Assembly: GCA_002694465.1 (NCBI GenBank)
Contig: NZMG01000009.1
Span: forward strand, 1-55,090
Direction of reading: 5' to 3'
Length of the DNA: 55,090 nucleotides
From: Flavobacteriaceae bacterium
GTDB lineage: Bacteria; Bacteroidota; Bacteroidia; Flavobacteriales; Flavobacteriaceae
Part shown: positions 1-8,601 of the stretch, piece after piece
Numbering within the stretch: the stretch's first letter is position 1
Layout of the letters: every line of letters begins with the position of its first letter
The notes under the pieces: generated by a model
What the model was told of the DNA's origin: nothing
Seen by the model: only the letters and a program-made list of their open reading frames with translations
The model's database searches: none
Made by a program: the position numbers and the translations under genes

Positions 1-1292
1 TGCCAATTATAATTTACATAATCACTTTGATATAAAAGAAAATTGAAATTAGGTGCGACGCTGTGGATTTTAATATGTCCCTTCACTGAATTATTCTCAT
101 CAAAGTCAAAAGAAGCACCCCCCAACAAATAGTTAGCATCAAAATCTCCCGAAATGTTAATAGCTCCTTTCCCGAAGAGTTCAAATCCTTTATATTCCTT
201 TTGATAGGAAGCCCCTGCGCTAATCAAATTTCCTTGTAATCGGTTGGTAATAGTTCCTTCGTCCAAAACTAAAGCCGAATCGTACCCGTAGTCATAATCG
301 GTGTAGCCAATAAAAGCCGAAAGATTTCCCAATAGGGAATTGCGTAAGGTGGCACTCCCTTTTGCTTCAAATTTATCCAGAACAGTTTTGGTAAATAAAT
401 CTTCCGTTTCATAGGCATCACCATAGCCTTCAAAGGGTGATGATTGTCCGTATTTAAAATCTTTGGTCTCGTAGCTCAGAGTATTCCCAAGCGTTAAAAT
501 AGAATACCCTGTGCTATCTTTTTTTGAAATCAATTCATATTCTTGAATTCCAAAAAACCGAAGCCCTTCCAGTTTATTATCGGCATCTTCAAAATTCACA
601 TCCAATCGACCACGATCTTGAAATTCAGATTCGTTGGTTTCAAATAATAGCTTAGAATTTTCAGTTAGCCCCCCATTTTCTTCATTAAAGATATCTTGAG
701 CAGCAAGATGCGCTCGAATATGATATCGATTATTTTTGGTGTGGTAGTTTGTTGTAAATCTAAAATTACCCGTACTCGTCAATGCATTTTGATATTGCCC
801 TAACGACCTTACTCCTTTATAGGCAATAGAAAAATTAAAACGTTCATTAGTGTTTACGGTAAAAAAACCATCCATTTGTTGCCCTTGCGAAAAGGCCGTT
901 TTAAAGTATAATTCGGTAAGGGGTGTGGGGACACTATAATAATTTATATCCTCGGCAACAGTATAACTAAAATGATGCGATTGGGCGACAAACAAAGGCA
1001 TCAGGTTTTCATTGTCGAATGAATAAGCTAATGAATTATAGGTTTGCCCTACGTTGGCAAAAGGGAGTAATTCAAAATTATCGCGCCGTAAATAATTGAA
1101 TTTGTATTCCTTTTGAATGGAAAGTGTCGTATCGAGATAGGTAGTATCTCTTTCAAAGGAGATAATTTTATATAAATCGATGGGAGGTTTTTCAGTCTTC
1201 CCCTTTGGCACATCGCCTCCTGAGGGATAGTTTTGAGAAAACACCATTGCATAGCAACAAAAAAAGAAAAGGAGCAAAAGTGTTTTTTTCAT
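1..1292 (-). CDS. putative outer-membrane porin (Porin_10-like), 3' end cut by window edge
   Basis: I translated 430 codons from the ATG at 1292 on the minus strand, in one open frame to the window edge. The protein starts with a cleavable signal peptide (MKKTLLLLFFFCCYAMVFSQ), followed by alternating polar/aromatic stretches typical of outer-membrane beta-strands, such as INYYSVPTPLTELYFKTAF. It matches what I remember of the flavobacterial putative porin family (Porin_10), which in this group often sits divergent from or beside rnhB. The C-terminal strands lie outside the window, so full length and strand count are unknown. It probably acts as a passive outer-membrane channel; no substrate can be inferred. 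The gene is divergent from rnhB with only 61 bp between the two starts. Confidence 0.75.
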   Translation of the reverse strand, partial: MKKTLLLLFFFCCYAMVFSQNYPSGGDVPKGKTEKPPIDLYKIISFERDTTYLDTTLSIQKEYKFNYLRRDNFELLPFANVGQTYNSLAYSFDNENLMPLFVAQSHHFSYTVAEDINYYSVPTPLTELYFKTAFSQGQQMDGFFTVNTNERFNFSIAYKGVRSLGQYQNALTSTGNFRFTTNYHTKNNRYHIRAHLAAQDIFNEENGGLTENSKLLFETNESEFQDRGRLDVNFEDADNKLEGLRFFGIQEYELISKKDSTGYSILTLGNTLSYETKDFKYGQSSPFEGYGDAYETEDLFTKTVLDKFEAKGSATLRNSLLGNLSAFIGYTDYDYGYDSALVLDEGTITNRLQGNLISAGASYQKEYKGFELFGKGAINISGDFDANYLLGGASFDFDENNSVKGHIKIHSVAPNFNFLLYQSDYVNYNW

Positions 1293-1353
1293 TCTGAAGA
1301 AACTTAATGGGCAAAGTTAAATTTTTTAAACGGAAAAGTGTATTTTTAATTCT

Positions 1354-1953
1354 ATGCTAACCCTAAAAATTCATCAACACTTACTGGAATGTGGCACCGA
1401 CGAAGCGGGACGGGGATGTTTGGCGGGTCCTGTGACCGCAGCTGCTGTTATTTTACCAGATGATTTTTCACATCCATGGCTAACCGACTCTAAACAACTT
1501 TCAGAAAAAAAGAGACAAGAATTACGCCCCATTATTGAATCCGAAGCTATCTGTTTTAGAGTTTCGCACGTCATGATGGAAGAAATTGATCAACTAAATA
1601 TATTAAATGCTTCCATTTTAGCAATGCACCGGGCCATTGAGCAACTTACACAACAACCAGAGTTTATTGCGATAGATGGCAACAGATTTAAGCCTTTTCA
1701 AAAAATCCCCTACGAATGTGTGGTAAAAGGCGATGGAAAGTATTTGCACATTGCTGCCGCTTCCATACTAGCTAAAACCTACCGTGATGATTTTATGGAA
1801 AAGATACACGAGGAGTTTCCGAACTATAATTGGAACAAAAACAAAGGGTATCCTACGGCAGAACATCGTAATGCCATTCGTAAGCATGGTCCCACCCCAT
1901 TTCATCGCAAAAGTTTTAAGTTACTTCCCGAGCAATTAAAGCTGGATTTTTAA
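1354..1953 (+). CDS. rnhB: ribonuclease HII
   Basis: The 199-residue protein would hydrolyse RNA in RNA-DNA hybrids, removing misincorporated ribonucleotides and RNA primers in the cytoplasm with a Mg/Mn-dependent active site. The signature DEAGRG begins at residue 16, giving D16 and E17 as metal ligands. D108 lies in IAIDGN, and the segment [13 protein letters not shown] supplies the last acidic ligand. The length is normal for the family and the whole protein is present. The ATG at 1354 is preceded by TATTTTTA, one base off the flavobacterial -7 motif, so the gene probably has its own promoter in the divergent gap with the porin. Confidence 0.97.
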   Translation: MLTLKIHQHLLECGTDEAGRGCLAGPVTAAAVILPDDFSHPWLTDSKQLSEKKRQELRPIIESEAICFRVSHVMMEEIDQLNILNASILAMHRAIEQLTQQPEFIAIDGNRFKPFQKIPYECVVKGDGKYLHIAAASILAKTYRDDFMEKIHEEFPNYNWNKNKGYPTAEHRNAIRKHGPTPFHRKSFKLLPEQLKLDF

Positions 1954-2014
1954 GCTGTTAAAAAACCGTCAATAAACTATTGTTAACGTAGTCATTTTTT
2001 GAATTAAACCTTGT

Positions 2015-2022
2015 TATTTTTG
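2015..2022 (+). promoter_or_regulatory. TAnnTTTG -7 promoter element
   Basis: The sequence TATTTTTG matches the Bacteroidota -7 consensus exactly and ends only three bases before the ATG at 2026. If used, the transcript would be leaderless or nearly so. I found no well-spaced -33 TTG, so this rests on the -7 match alone. Confidence 0.45.
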
Positions 2023-2025
2023 TGT

Positions 2026-4449
2026 ATGCAAAAATTATCGAATCTCGCTTTTATATTAGCCTTTGTATTCTTTTTTTGGGGATGTGATACTTCCTCCAAA
2101 AAAAACAAGGAGCTTTCTAGCTTTATTCCAGAGAGCTCGCAAACAGTTTTGAAGATTAAAAACTGGGGAATAACCGCTCAGGATTTCAAAAAAAATAACC
2201 TTCTCAATCAATTAAAGGGAGAGCCTTTTTCGGAATTTTTTAATACTAAAAAGTCAGTTTTTGATTTGGTGCAACCCACGGGGAATGTCATTTTATGTAA
2301 GGAAGCCGTGAATGATTCCACAAATCATTTCACATTAATTACCAAAATATCGTCGAATCTGTTTAAACTAGATTCTATTGAAGGTGTTTCGCAAACAGAC
2401 ATTCCTTTTAATGGAAAAAACATAAAGAAAACGGTCTTTAATGCTTCCGAAGCCTTTAGTATACAAATAGACAGTGTTTTCATGATGTCCACTTCCGAGG
2501 CTATTTTGAAAAAAAGTGTAGATGGAAAAGTGAAAAAAAATGACCTGTTTTCAAAGGCATTTAAATTAAAAAATGACCAGCAACTTGCATATATCCATGA
2601 GCTTAATGCCCTCAAGGAAAATGATTCAATTTCCTATCCTTTTGCATCCTTAGCTTCATTCGATTTACAAGTTTTACCCGATGGCGTAGTAGGTAATGGT
2701 GTTGTATTGGTAAACGACTCCTTGCCTCAACTACTTTCGGTTTTTAAAGGGCAAATCCCTCAAAAAAATGATGCAGCATCTATAATTCCTATTTCGGCCA
2801 AAGAAGCACGCTCTTTTACTTTTAACGATGTGAAATTGCTTGAGAAAAACATTCAATTATTTAAAGGTGATTCTGTACACATTGACCCACTTTTTGAATC
2901 TATCAATGAAATTGTTGACCTTAAGATATCCAATAAAAATGTGATGGCATTAAAGAGTTTAGACACAGAAATTACCTGGGATGAGTTGGCAAAATACATA
3001 TCAGAGAAAGAAACTTTTAGGGAAATTCAGCTCTTCGCCTTTACAGAGGAGCAACCCCTATTTAAAGTATTTACACCTTTAATGGGGGACACTACTTTTT
3101 CAATTGTTTTTGAGTGGGAAGATTTTATCATTTTTACGGAAACAGAAGAAACTGCTCAACAGTTAATTTCAGATTTTCAGAATAATGCTGTACTTGCAAA
3201 TGCTCCTTATTTTGAAAGTGCTTATGCGCAATTAGCACAGGCTTCTTCATTAACCAACTATACACTACAAGGAAATACTGGGGCTCTTTTTTCAAATATT
3301 TTAGATACCAAAACATCTAAGCTGAATAATTTTCCATTGGCGATTATTCAACTTATTTATGACAGAGATTTTGCACATCTCAATCTTATTTGCAAAGAAA
3401 TTAATGGTCAAAAACAAGATAGCGGACTTGTTAACCAATTAATTAGCATATCGCTTGATAGGGATATTGTAGGGAAGCCCCAATTTTTTACCAATCATAA
3501 TACGTTAGGTAAAGACATTGTGGTACAGGATATTTCCAACGTGCTATATTTTATCTCCTCCAACGGAAAAACTCTTTGGAAAAAACAGTTGGACGGTGCA
3601 ATATTGGGCAGCATTAACGAAGTTGATATTCTGCGAAATGGCAAAAAACAGCTTGCTTTTTCTACTAAAAAAACATGGTATGTTTTGGATAGAAACGGTA
3701 AAGACGTTGCTCCATTTCCTAAAAAATTTAAGGATCCTATTACGCAACCTGTATCCATTTTTGATTATGATAATAACCGCAAATACCGATTTGTAATTTG
3801 TCAAGACAAGGATGTTTTTATGTATGATGGCCAAGGTAAAGATGTAAGTGGGTTTACATTTAGCAAAGCTTCATCCCACATAGTATTACCACCACAACAT
3901 ATTAGAATAGGAAATAAAGATTACATCCTAATTGCCGAAGAAAATGGAAAACTCAATATTTTAAGTCGTGTTGGAAAAGAACGCATAAAACTGAATAAAA
4001 CGTTCGATTTTTCTGAAATTCCAATAGAAAAAGAAGGAAGTAACTTTGTAGTTATTACAAAAAACAAGAGTAAAGAAACCATTTCTCAAGACGGAAAAAT
4101 TAGTTCGCAAACCTTACAAGTTTCTAAGAATTATCAATTTGCAATTGAAGGAACGACAAAAGTAACTCTAGATGATCATTTACTTAGAATTAATGGGCAG
4201 TTAGTGGAGTTACCTCTAGGTGTATACTCAAAACCACAAATATTCAGTTTTAACAAAGAAACTTTTATTGCACTTACCGAACTGAAAGAACATAAAGTCT
4301 ATTTATTTAATAAATCTGGTCAACCATTTCATAATTTCCCGGTTTATGGTACTTCTGAAATTGACATGGCGGACGCCAATAAAAACAAAAAAATAAATCT
4401 GATTGTAAAAGGACAACCTAAGGAAGTCCTTCTATATCAACTTAATTAA
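2026..4449 (+). CDS. large lipoprotein with C-terminal propeller-like repeats, function unknown
   Basis: The protein is about 807 residues from the ATG at 2026, which gives a lipoprotein signal (MQKLSNLAFILAFVFFFWGC). An upstream TTG at 2011 is less likely because it overlaps the -7 motif. The N-terminal half resembles the secreted DUF3352-like fold: it opens SSFIPESSQTVLKIKNW and has repeated blocks on self-interaction-type beta sheets. The C-terminal half has repeats such as VLYFISSNGKTLWKKQLDG and WYVLDRNGKDV, which look like PQQ/WD40-type propeller blades. It is likely anchored to an envelope membrane facing the periplasm or surface. Its neighbours are also exported proteins. I do not recognise a specific function. 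Confidence 0.7.
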   Translation: MQKLSNLAFILAFVFFFWGCDTSSKKNKELSSFIPESSQTVLKIKNWGITAQDFKKNNLLNQLKGEPFSEFFNTKKSVFDLVQPTGNVILCKEAVNDSTNHFTLITKISSNLFKLDSIEGVSQTDIPFNGKNIKKTVFNASEAFSIQIDSVFMMSTSEAILKKSVDGKVKKNDLFSKAFKLKNDQQLAYIHELNALKENDSISYPFASLASFDLQVLPDGVVGNGVVLVNDSLPQLLSVFKGQIPQKNDAASIIPISAKEARSFTFNDVKLLEKNIQLFKGDSVHIDPLFESINEIVDLKISNKNVMALKSLDTEITWDELAKYISEKETFREIQLFAFTEEQPLFKVFTPLMGDTTFSIVFEWEDFIIFTETEETAQQLISDFQNNAVLANAPYFESAYAQLAQASSLTNYTLQGNTGALFSNILDTKTSKLNNFPLAIIQLIYDRDFAHLNLICKEINGQKQDSGLVNQLISISLDRDIVGKPQFFTNHNTLGKDIVVQDISNVLYFISSNGKTLWKKQLDGAILGSINEVDILRNGKKQLAFSTKKTWYVLDRNGKDVAPFPKKFKDPITQPVSIFDYDNNRKYRFVICQDKDVFMYDGQGKDVSGFTFSKASSHIVLPPQHIRIGNKDYILIAEENGKLNILSRVGKERIKLNKTFDFSEIPIEKEGSNFVVITKNKSKETISQDGKISSQTLQVSKNYQFAIEGTTKVTLDDHLLRINGQLVELPLGVYSKPQIFSFNKETFIALTELKEHKVYLFNKSGQPFHNFPVYGTSEIDMADANKNKKINLIVKGQPKEVLLYQLN

Positions 4450-4497
4450 AAAATTAAGCCCTCTCTATATTTTACATTAAAGAAAATACTACTTTTA

Positions 4498-4527
4498 TAA
4501 TCCTCATTATTAGTAAATTGAGGATTA
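4498..4527 (+). promoter_or_regulatory. 9-bp inverted repeat directly before the OmpA-lipoprotein start
   Basis: TAATCCTCA (4498-4506) and TGAGGATTA (4519-4527) form a perfect 9-bp stem with a 12-nt loop, ending four bases before the ATG at 4532. There is no following T-run, so it is not a typical terminator. It could be a 5'-UTR hairpin controlling translation or an operator for a dimeric regulator. Confidence 0.5.
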
Positions 4528-4531
4528 CAAT

Positions 4532-6166
4532 ATGAAAACAAATTATCTAAGGATTATTGCGTTTATTGCACTTTCCTTACTTTTCATTTCGTGTAAAAAT
4601 GAATCCAAAAAAGATTCCTATCCTTCCGAAAATAAAAATATTCCCGAACTTGAAGGAAATAAAGCAACAGATGCCGAAGCTTTAAAAAAAACCTACGAAG
4701 ATTTATTAAAAACAGGTGCTATTGATGCAGACCAGTTTAAAGAATATATGGAGAAAATTCAAGAAATGAAAAATGGGAATAGCACTAATGAATCTGATTC
4801 AGATTTTAGGAAAAATCAACTTGACAAATACACCAAAAAAATTAGAGAGAAAAACTCGATTAAAACAGAAGCGCAACTTGAAGCTGAAGCAAAAACGGCC
4901 AACCTTAGAAAATTATTAGGTACTACAGACAATTCATTTATTGAAGAAAACATTACCAGATATTCTCTTTGGGGTAATCGCGACAAAAGAGAATCATTGA
5001 AACAACTGGAAACGGCTTCCAAAGAAGAAGCCAACAACATAATAGCTTCCTATTTCGAAATTTCTCAAAAAGAATTGGATTTACTTAGACCACTCCCGTC
5101 TAAACAAAAAATAAGAACCGAAATAGAAGCGAGAACCATTGCAAAACAACCATTGCCGCAATCCATAGAAGCCTATTTAAATAGCGGGCAAGCCTCTTCA
5201 AAATTTAAGGCGATGATGAACAGCAGAAAAAACGATATGATTATTTTTTCAGGAGATGTGATAAAGGCTTCCGAAAAAGCGCGTAAAGAATTTTACAAAA
5301 ACAACCCAGGTTGGTATGGGGAAGCTGCTACCACGGGAAACACCTATAGAGATTCTCGAAATAAGTTTATTTATTTACCACTAGGAGAATTATCCTTTGC
5401 AGATAACATTTTAAGCCATAATTTAGGTGACCCTGCAGGTTCAAATACCCAAGGTGCCTTGGGAATACCCGATATGGATGATATTGATTTTCCCGATGGC
5501 GACCCACGAATTTGTAATATTGGTATTAAAGGCCAACTCACATTAGAGTTTACAAATAATGCTATTGTGGATGTAAATGGTCCCGATCTTTATGTTTTTG
5601 AGATGGGTGCAATTGAACCCACTAATTTAGAAATTTCGAAAGATGGTAAGAGTTGGATAAACGTAGGGCAAATAAAAGGAGGAACTGCAATGGTCGATAT
5701 TAAAGACTTTGTGAAACCCAACGAAACATTTACGTATGTTCGGCTTACCGATTTGGACACACCAAGTCAATTGCCAGGTGCCGATGTAGATGCTGTAGCG
5801 GCCATAGGAGGGGCATTGCGCTTAAATCTGGATAGTGCGGTGCTTTTTGATACTGGAAAATTTCAGTTAAAAGAAAGTGCTTCATCTGAACTGAATAAAC
5901 TTGTAACAGCCATTAAAGAATATTCTAAAGGGCATATTATTGTAGAAGGACATACAGATAATGTCGGAAATCCTGCCAGCAATAAAACGCTTTCAGAAAA
6001 TAGAGCAAAAGAAGTTTCCGCTTTTCTAAAAAGCAAACTCTCTTCAACAAACTATACTTTTGAAGTAAAAGGATTTGGAGAAAATCAGCCCATCGCACCC
6101 AATGACACCCCAGAGAATAAACAAAGGAACCGTCGTGTAGAAATACTTGTGGTTCCCATTAAATAA
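4532..6166 (+). CDS. OmpA-family peptidoglycan-binding lipoprotein
   Basis: This 544-residue lipoprotein has its lipobox in LLFISC. After a charged, coiled-coil-prone region (about 25-200) comes a middle domain (about 265-430) with segments such as GPDLYVFEMGAIEPTNLEIS and KDGKSWINVGQIKGG. These resemble the galactose-binding-like beta-sandwich of bacterial surface proteins. The last 115 residues are an OmpA-like domain: DSAVLFDTGKFQLKESA, then VEGHTDNVGN and ENRAKEVSAFL, then QRNRRVEI. This domain normally binds diaminopimelate in peptidoglycan and would tie the outer membrane to the wall. It probably forms an operon with the next gene, 20 bp downstream. A hairpin sits right before its start codon. 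Confidence 0.85.
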   Translation: MKTNYLRIIAFIALSLLFISCKNESKKDSYPSENKNIPELEGNKATDAEALKKTYEDLLKTGAIDADQFKEYMEKIQEMKNGNSTNESDSDFRKNQLDKYTKKIREKNSIKTEAQLEAEAKTANLRKLLGTTDNSFIEENITRYSLWGNRDKRESLKQLETASKEEANNIIASYFEISQKELDLLRPLPSKQKIRTEIEARTIAKQPLPQSIEAYLNSGQASSKFKAMMNSRKNDMIIFSGDVIKASEKARKEFYKNNPGWYGEAATTGNTYRDSRNKFIYLPLGELSFADNILSHNLGDPAGSNTQGALGIPDMDDIDFPDGDPRICNIGIKGQLTLEFTNNAIVDVNGPDLYVFEMGAIEPTNLEISKDGKSWINVGQIKGGTAMVDIKDFVKPNETFTYVRLTDLDTPSQLPGADVDAVAAIGGALRLNLDSAVLFDTGKFQLKESASSELNKLVTAIKEYSKGHIIVEGHTDNVGNPASNKTLSENRAKEVSAFLKSKLSSTNYTFEVKGFGENQPIAPNDTPENKQRNRRVEILVVPIK

Positions 6167-6186
6167 CACTTGTAAAAATTTAAATC

Positions 6187-6873
6187 ATGAAAAAAATTGT
6201 ATTTATTTTATTAATATCTCTTCAATTTATAGGTAATACTAGTGCTCAAAACTGTAGCAAATTTTATCCCTTTGAAGAAGGCGCTACCATTCAAATAACA
6301 AGCTATGACCGAAAAGGTAAAGTAGCTGCTACAGTTGACAATAAAGTACTTGGTGTTTCTGAATCACAAGGCACTGAAACAGCCACTATAGAAGCTGTTG
6401 TTAAGGATGATAAAGGAAAACTTATTGCAACGAGTAATTATAACATTAGCTGCACAGTCAACATTGTTTCAATTGATTTTAAATCACTTATGAGTCCTCA
6501 GATATTTGAACAATTTGGAGAAATGGATTATGAAGTTACGGGAACAGATCTTCAAATACCAAATGATATAAGGGTTGGTCAAGAATTACCTGATGCAAAT
6601 ATGGATATGGCTATAAATATGGGTGGTATAAATATGAATATGAATGTAACCATGAAAGATAGAAAAGTAATTGGTCAAGAAGAGGTTACTACCCCTGCAG
6701 GGACGTTTAATTGCTTTGTTATTAGTTATAATTTAGACATGAAAATGGGTATGAATCAAAAAGGATCTGCCAAGCAATGGATAGCTGAAGGTGTAGGAAT
6801 GGTAAAACAAGAGGATTATAATAAAAGTGGTAAGGTGACTAGTAGTAGTTTATTAACTGCTTTTAGCAAATAA
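6187..6873 (+). CDS. TapB-like exported protein
   Basis: The 228-residue protein starts with a signal peptide ending near NTSAQ, so it is periplasmic or surface exposed. It has a DUF3108/TapB-like pattern: an N-terminal segment on the entry CSKFYPFEEGATIQITSYD, a methionine-rich centre (about 135-160, including GGINMNMNVTMKDRKV), and the typical EVTTPAGTFNCFVI followed by KQWIAEGVGMVKQEDY. In this family the TPAGTF..F motif sits on a beta-barrel-like fold of unknown function. It lies 20 bp after the OmpA lipoprotein and is probably co-transcribed with it. The Met-rich stretch might bind metal, but this is only a guess. Confidence 0.7.
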   Translation: MKKIVFILLISLQFIGNTSAQNCSKFYPFEEGATIQITSYDRKGKVAATVDNKVLGVSESQGTETATIEAVVKDDKGKLIATSNYNISCTVNIVSIDFKSLMSPQIFEQFGEMDYEVTGTDLQIPNDIRVGQELPDANMDMAINMGGINMNMNVTMKDRKVIGQEEVTTPAGTFNCFVISYNLDMKMGMNQKGSAKQWIAEGVGMVKQEDYNKSGKVTSSSLLTAFSK

Positions 6874-6893
6874 TAGTAAACCAAGGGAAGTCC

Positions 6894-7613
6894 TTATGAC
6901 TTGGCAAGGGTTTCCCTTTTTACTTTCGCTTCAAATAATGCTGAAAAATGCTTGAGTAGTTTTTCTTTTACTTCTTCCATAGAAACTTCCGTTTTTCCTA
7001 ATTCCACATTTAAAGAAGTCACTGCTTTTCCTTTTATTCCGCAGGGAATCATATGGTCGAAATATCCTAAATTGGCATTCACGTTTAGTGCAAATCCGTG
7101 CATGGTAACCCAACGGCTAGCACGCACTCCCATAGCACAAATCTTACGCGCAAAGGGTGTTCCTACATCCAACCAAACACCTGTTTCGCCTTTACTTCTT
7201 TCGGCTTTTAAACCATATTCAGCTAAAGTAAGGATTACCATTTCTTCCAAAAATCGAAGGTATTTATGAATGTCTGTAAAGAAGTTTTCTAAATCTAGAA
7301 TAGGATAGCCCACTATTTGTCCAGGTCCGTGATAGGTAATATCTCCGCCACGATTTATTTTATAAAAAGTAGCATCAATTTCGGCTAACTTATTTTCATC
7401 AATTAAAAGGTTATCAAAATCACCACTTTTACCTAGCGTAAAGACATGTGGATGTTCTACAAAGAGAAAGTAGTTAGGTGTTTTGAGAGACAGTTCTTCT
7501 CTCCTATTTCGGATTTTAATATCAATTATTTCCTTGAATAACCGCTCTTGATAATCCCAAGTTTCTTTGTAGTCTTTTAATCCTAAATCTTGTATGTCTA
7601 TGGATTTATTCAA
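6894..7613 (-). CDS. lipB: octanoyl-[acyl-carrier-protein]:protein N-octanoyltransferase
   Basis: LipB moves octanoate from acyl carrier protein to the lipoyl lysine of 2-oxoacid dehydrogenases and glycine cleavage H protein; it is cytoplasmic. The 239-residue protein shows VEHPHVFTLGKSG, the core RGGDITYHGPGQIVGYPILDL, the conserved lysine in ARKICAMGVRASRWVTMHGFALN, and the catalytic cysteine in MIPCGIKGKAVTSL. The start is a TTG at 7613; an in-frame stop lies two codons upstream, so no ATG can precede it. It is the last gene of a three-gene minus-strand operon, three bases after the preceding lipoprotein. One likely client in this window is the E2 lipoyl domain encoded at 34322-35611. Confidence 0.95.
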   Translation of the reverse strand: MNKSIDIQDLGLKDYKETWDYQERLFKEIIDIKIRNRREELSLKTPNYFLFVEHPHVFTLGKSGDFDNLLIDENKLAEIDATFYKINRGGDITYHGPGQIVGYPILDLENFFTDIHKYLRFLEEMVILTLAEYGLKAERSKGETGVWLDVGTPFARKICAMGVRASRWVTMHGFALNVNANLGYFDHMIPCGIKGKAVTSLNVELGKTEVSMEEVKEKLLKHFSALFEAKVKRETLAKS

Positions 7614-7616
7614 ATG

Positions 7617-8360
7617 TTATTTTTCAAGTTCAACCTCAATATCCAAAATATCTGGATTCTTTATATACTCGACAAAACTACGCTGCAATTCTAGTGTTTT
7701 TCCATCTAGGGAAAAAGTGGCATCCTCTACAGATGACTTTTTAATTTTTCTAGGAAAGGTATATTTTACTTTATAGGTAATGCCAGTCATAAAAGCCTCG
7801 GCATTTTTTAAACTATCTACCTGAGTTTTGTGAGCTGCTTTATCTTTAATAAAAGCATCTCGTTTAAATTTTCCTTTGGCATAAGAATAAGAAACCCCTA
7901 TTACATCTGGTTCATCTTTCTTTTCTTCTTCAGTACTTGAACTTGCTCCTGGAATTACGTTTTGAGATTGCTCAAATCCTTTCATTAAATCGTTGGCTTC
8001 AGAAATATTTTTAAAGTCGGTGAAAATATCAATGACCATCTTATTAGTTTCAGGATCGGTAACCATTCGCATTTTATAGTTCTCCATAGCCTTCAGCCTT
8101 TTTTGCTCTGCCATAGGAAGTTGTGCAATACTGTCCTTTTTTTGTTCCAGAAGGTCTTTAAAAGAAACCACCGTGTCTTGTTTAACAAAGGTGGAATCCT
8201 GTGCCATTTCACCACTAAAAGCCATCATTTCACTTAGGTCCATACTTATGGCCATGGTGCCTGTACCGTCTTCGTTTAAAACTAAAGTTTCGGTAAATTG
8301 GCAACTTACTAATGCCATTGTAATTACAACTAACGCAATTAATTTTTTGAATATGTTCAT
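7617..8360 (-). CDS. lipoprotein of unknown function
   Basis: This 247-residue protein has a lipobox (ALVSC) after a hydrophobic signal. It begins QFTETLVLNEDGTGTMAISMDLSEMM, a pattern seen in exported proteins of Bacteroidota whose beta-sheet core opens with an ExxxxxxDGSG-type strand. A charged central helix and the C-terminal KVKYTFPRKIKKSSVEDA and SLDGKTLELQRSFVEYIKNP follow. I do not know a function. Its ATG (8358-8360) overlaps the TGA of the Pmp3-like gene in an ATGA arrangement, so the two are probably translationally coupled, with lipB following. Confidence 0.75.
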   Translation of the reverse strand: MNIFKKLIALVVITMALVSCQFTETLVLNEDGTGTMAISMDLSEMMAFSGEMAQDSTFVKQDTVVSFKDLLEQKKDSIAQLPMAEQKRLKAMENYKMRMVTDPETNKMVIDIFTDFKNISEANDLMKGFEQSQNVIPGASSSTEEEKKDEPDVIGVSYSYAKGKFKRDAFIKDKAAHKTQVDSLKNAEAFMTGITYKVKYTFPRKIKKSSVEDATFSLDGKTLELQRSFVEYIKNPDILDIEVELEK

Positions 8361-8515
8361 CTGTTTGGGTTATTTAAAATAATTAGCGCAGCAATGACCC
8401 CAGGAATCCAGCCACAAATGGTTAAAATTAAAACAATTAATATGGATCCACAACCTTTATCAATTACTGCTAATGGGGGAAACAAAATAGAAAGTAATAC
8501 TCTCCATATACTCAT
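8357..8515 (-). CDS. YqaE/Pmp3 family small membrane protein
   Basis: I translated this short gene directly; it is 52 residues. The sequence begins MSIWRVLLSILFPPLAV and continues KGCG, then LTICGWIPGVIAALIIL and ends NNPNR. That is the Pmp3/YqaE signature: two transmembrane helices, a PPLAV motif, a short polar loop with Gly-Cys-Gly, and GWIPGxIxA. The family consists of stress- or salt-induced inner-membrane proteolipids that affect membrane potential. It heads the operon with the following lipoprotein (ATGA overlap) and lipB. The ATG at 8515 is the only sensible start. Confidence 0.9.
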   Translation of the reverse strand: MSIWRVLLSILFPPLAVIDKGCGSILIVLILTICGWIPGVIAALIILNNPNR

Positions 8516-8601
8516 AACACAAAATTAAGATTAATATTCAAGCAATAAGTCGTTTGAGAAGGATTTTGTTACAAGGTGCCATTTGGCTATCTTCGTTTTT
8601 G

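Noticed and set aside
3495..3834. Three overlapping open frames inside the large lipoprotein gene
   Set aside because: They are by-products of AT-rich coding sequence; the host gene is continuous.
6901..7269. Open frame antisense to lipB
   Set aside because: lipB is fully intact on the other strand and the antisense product has no recognisable features.
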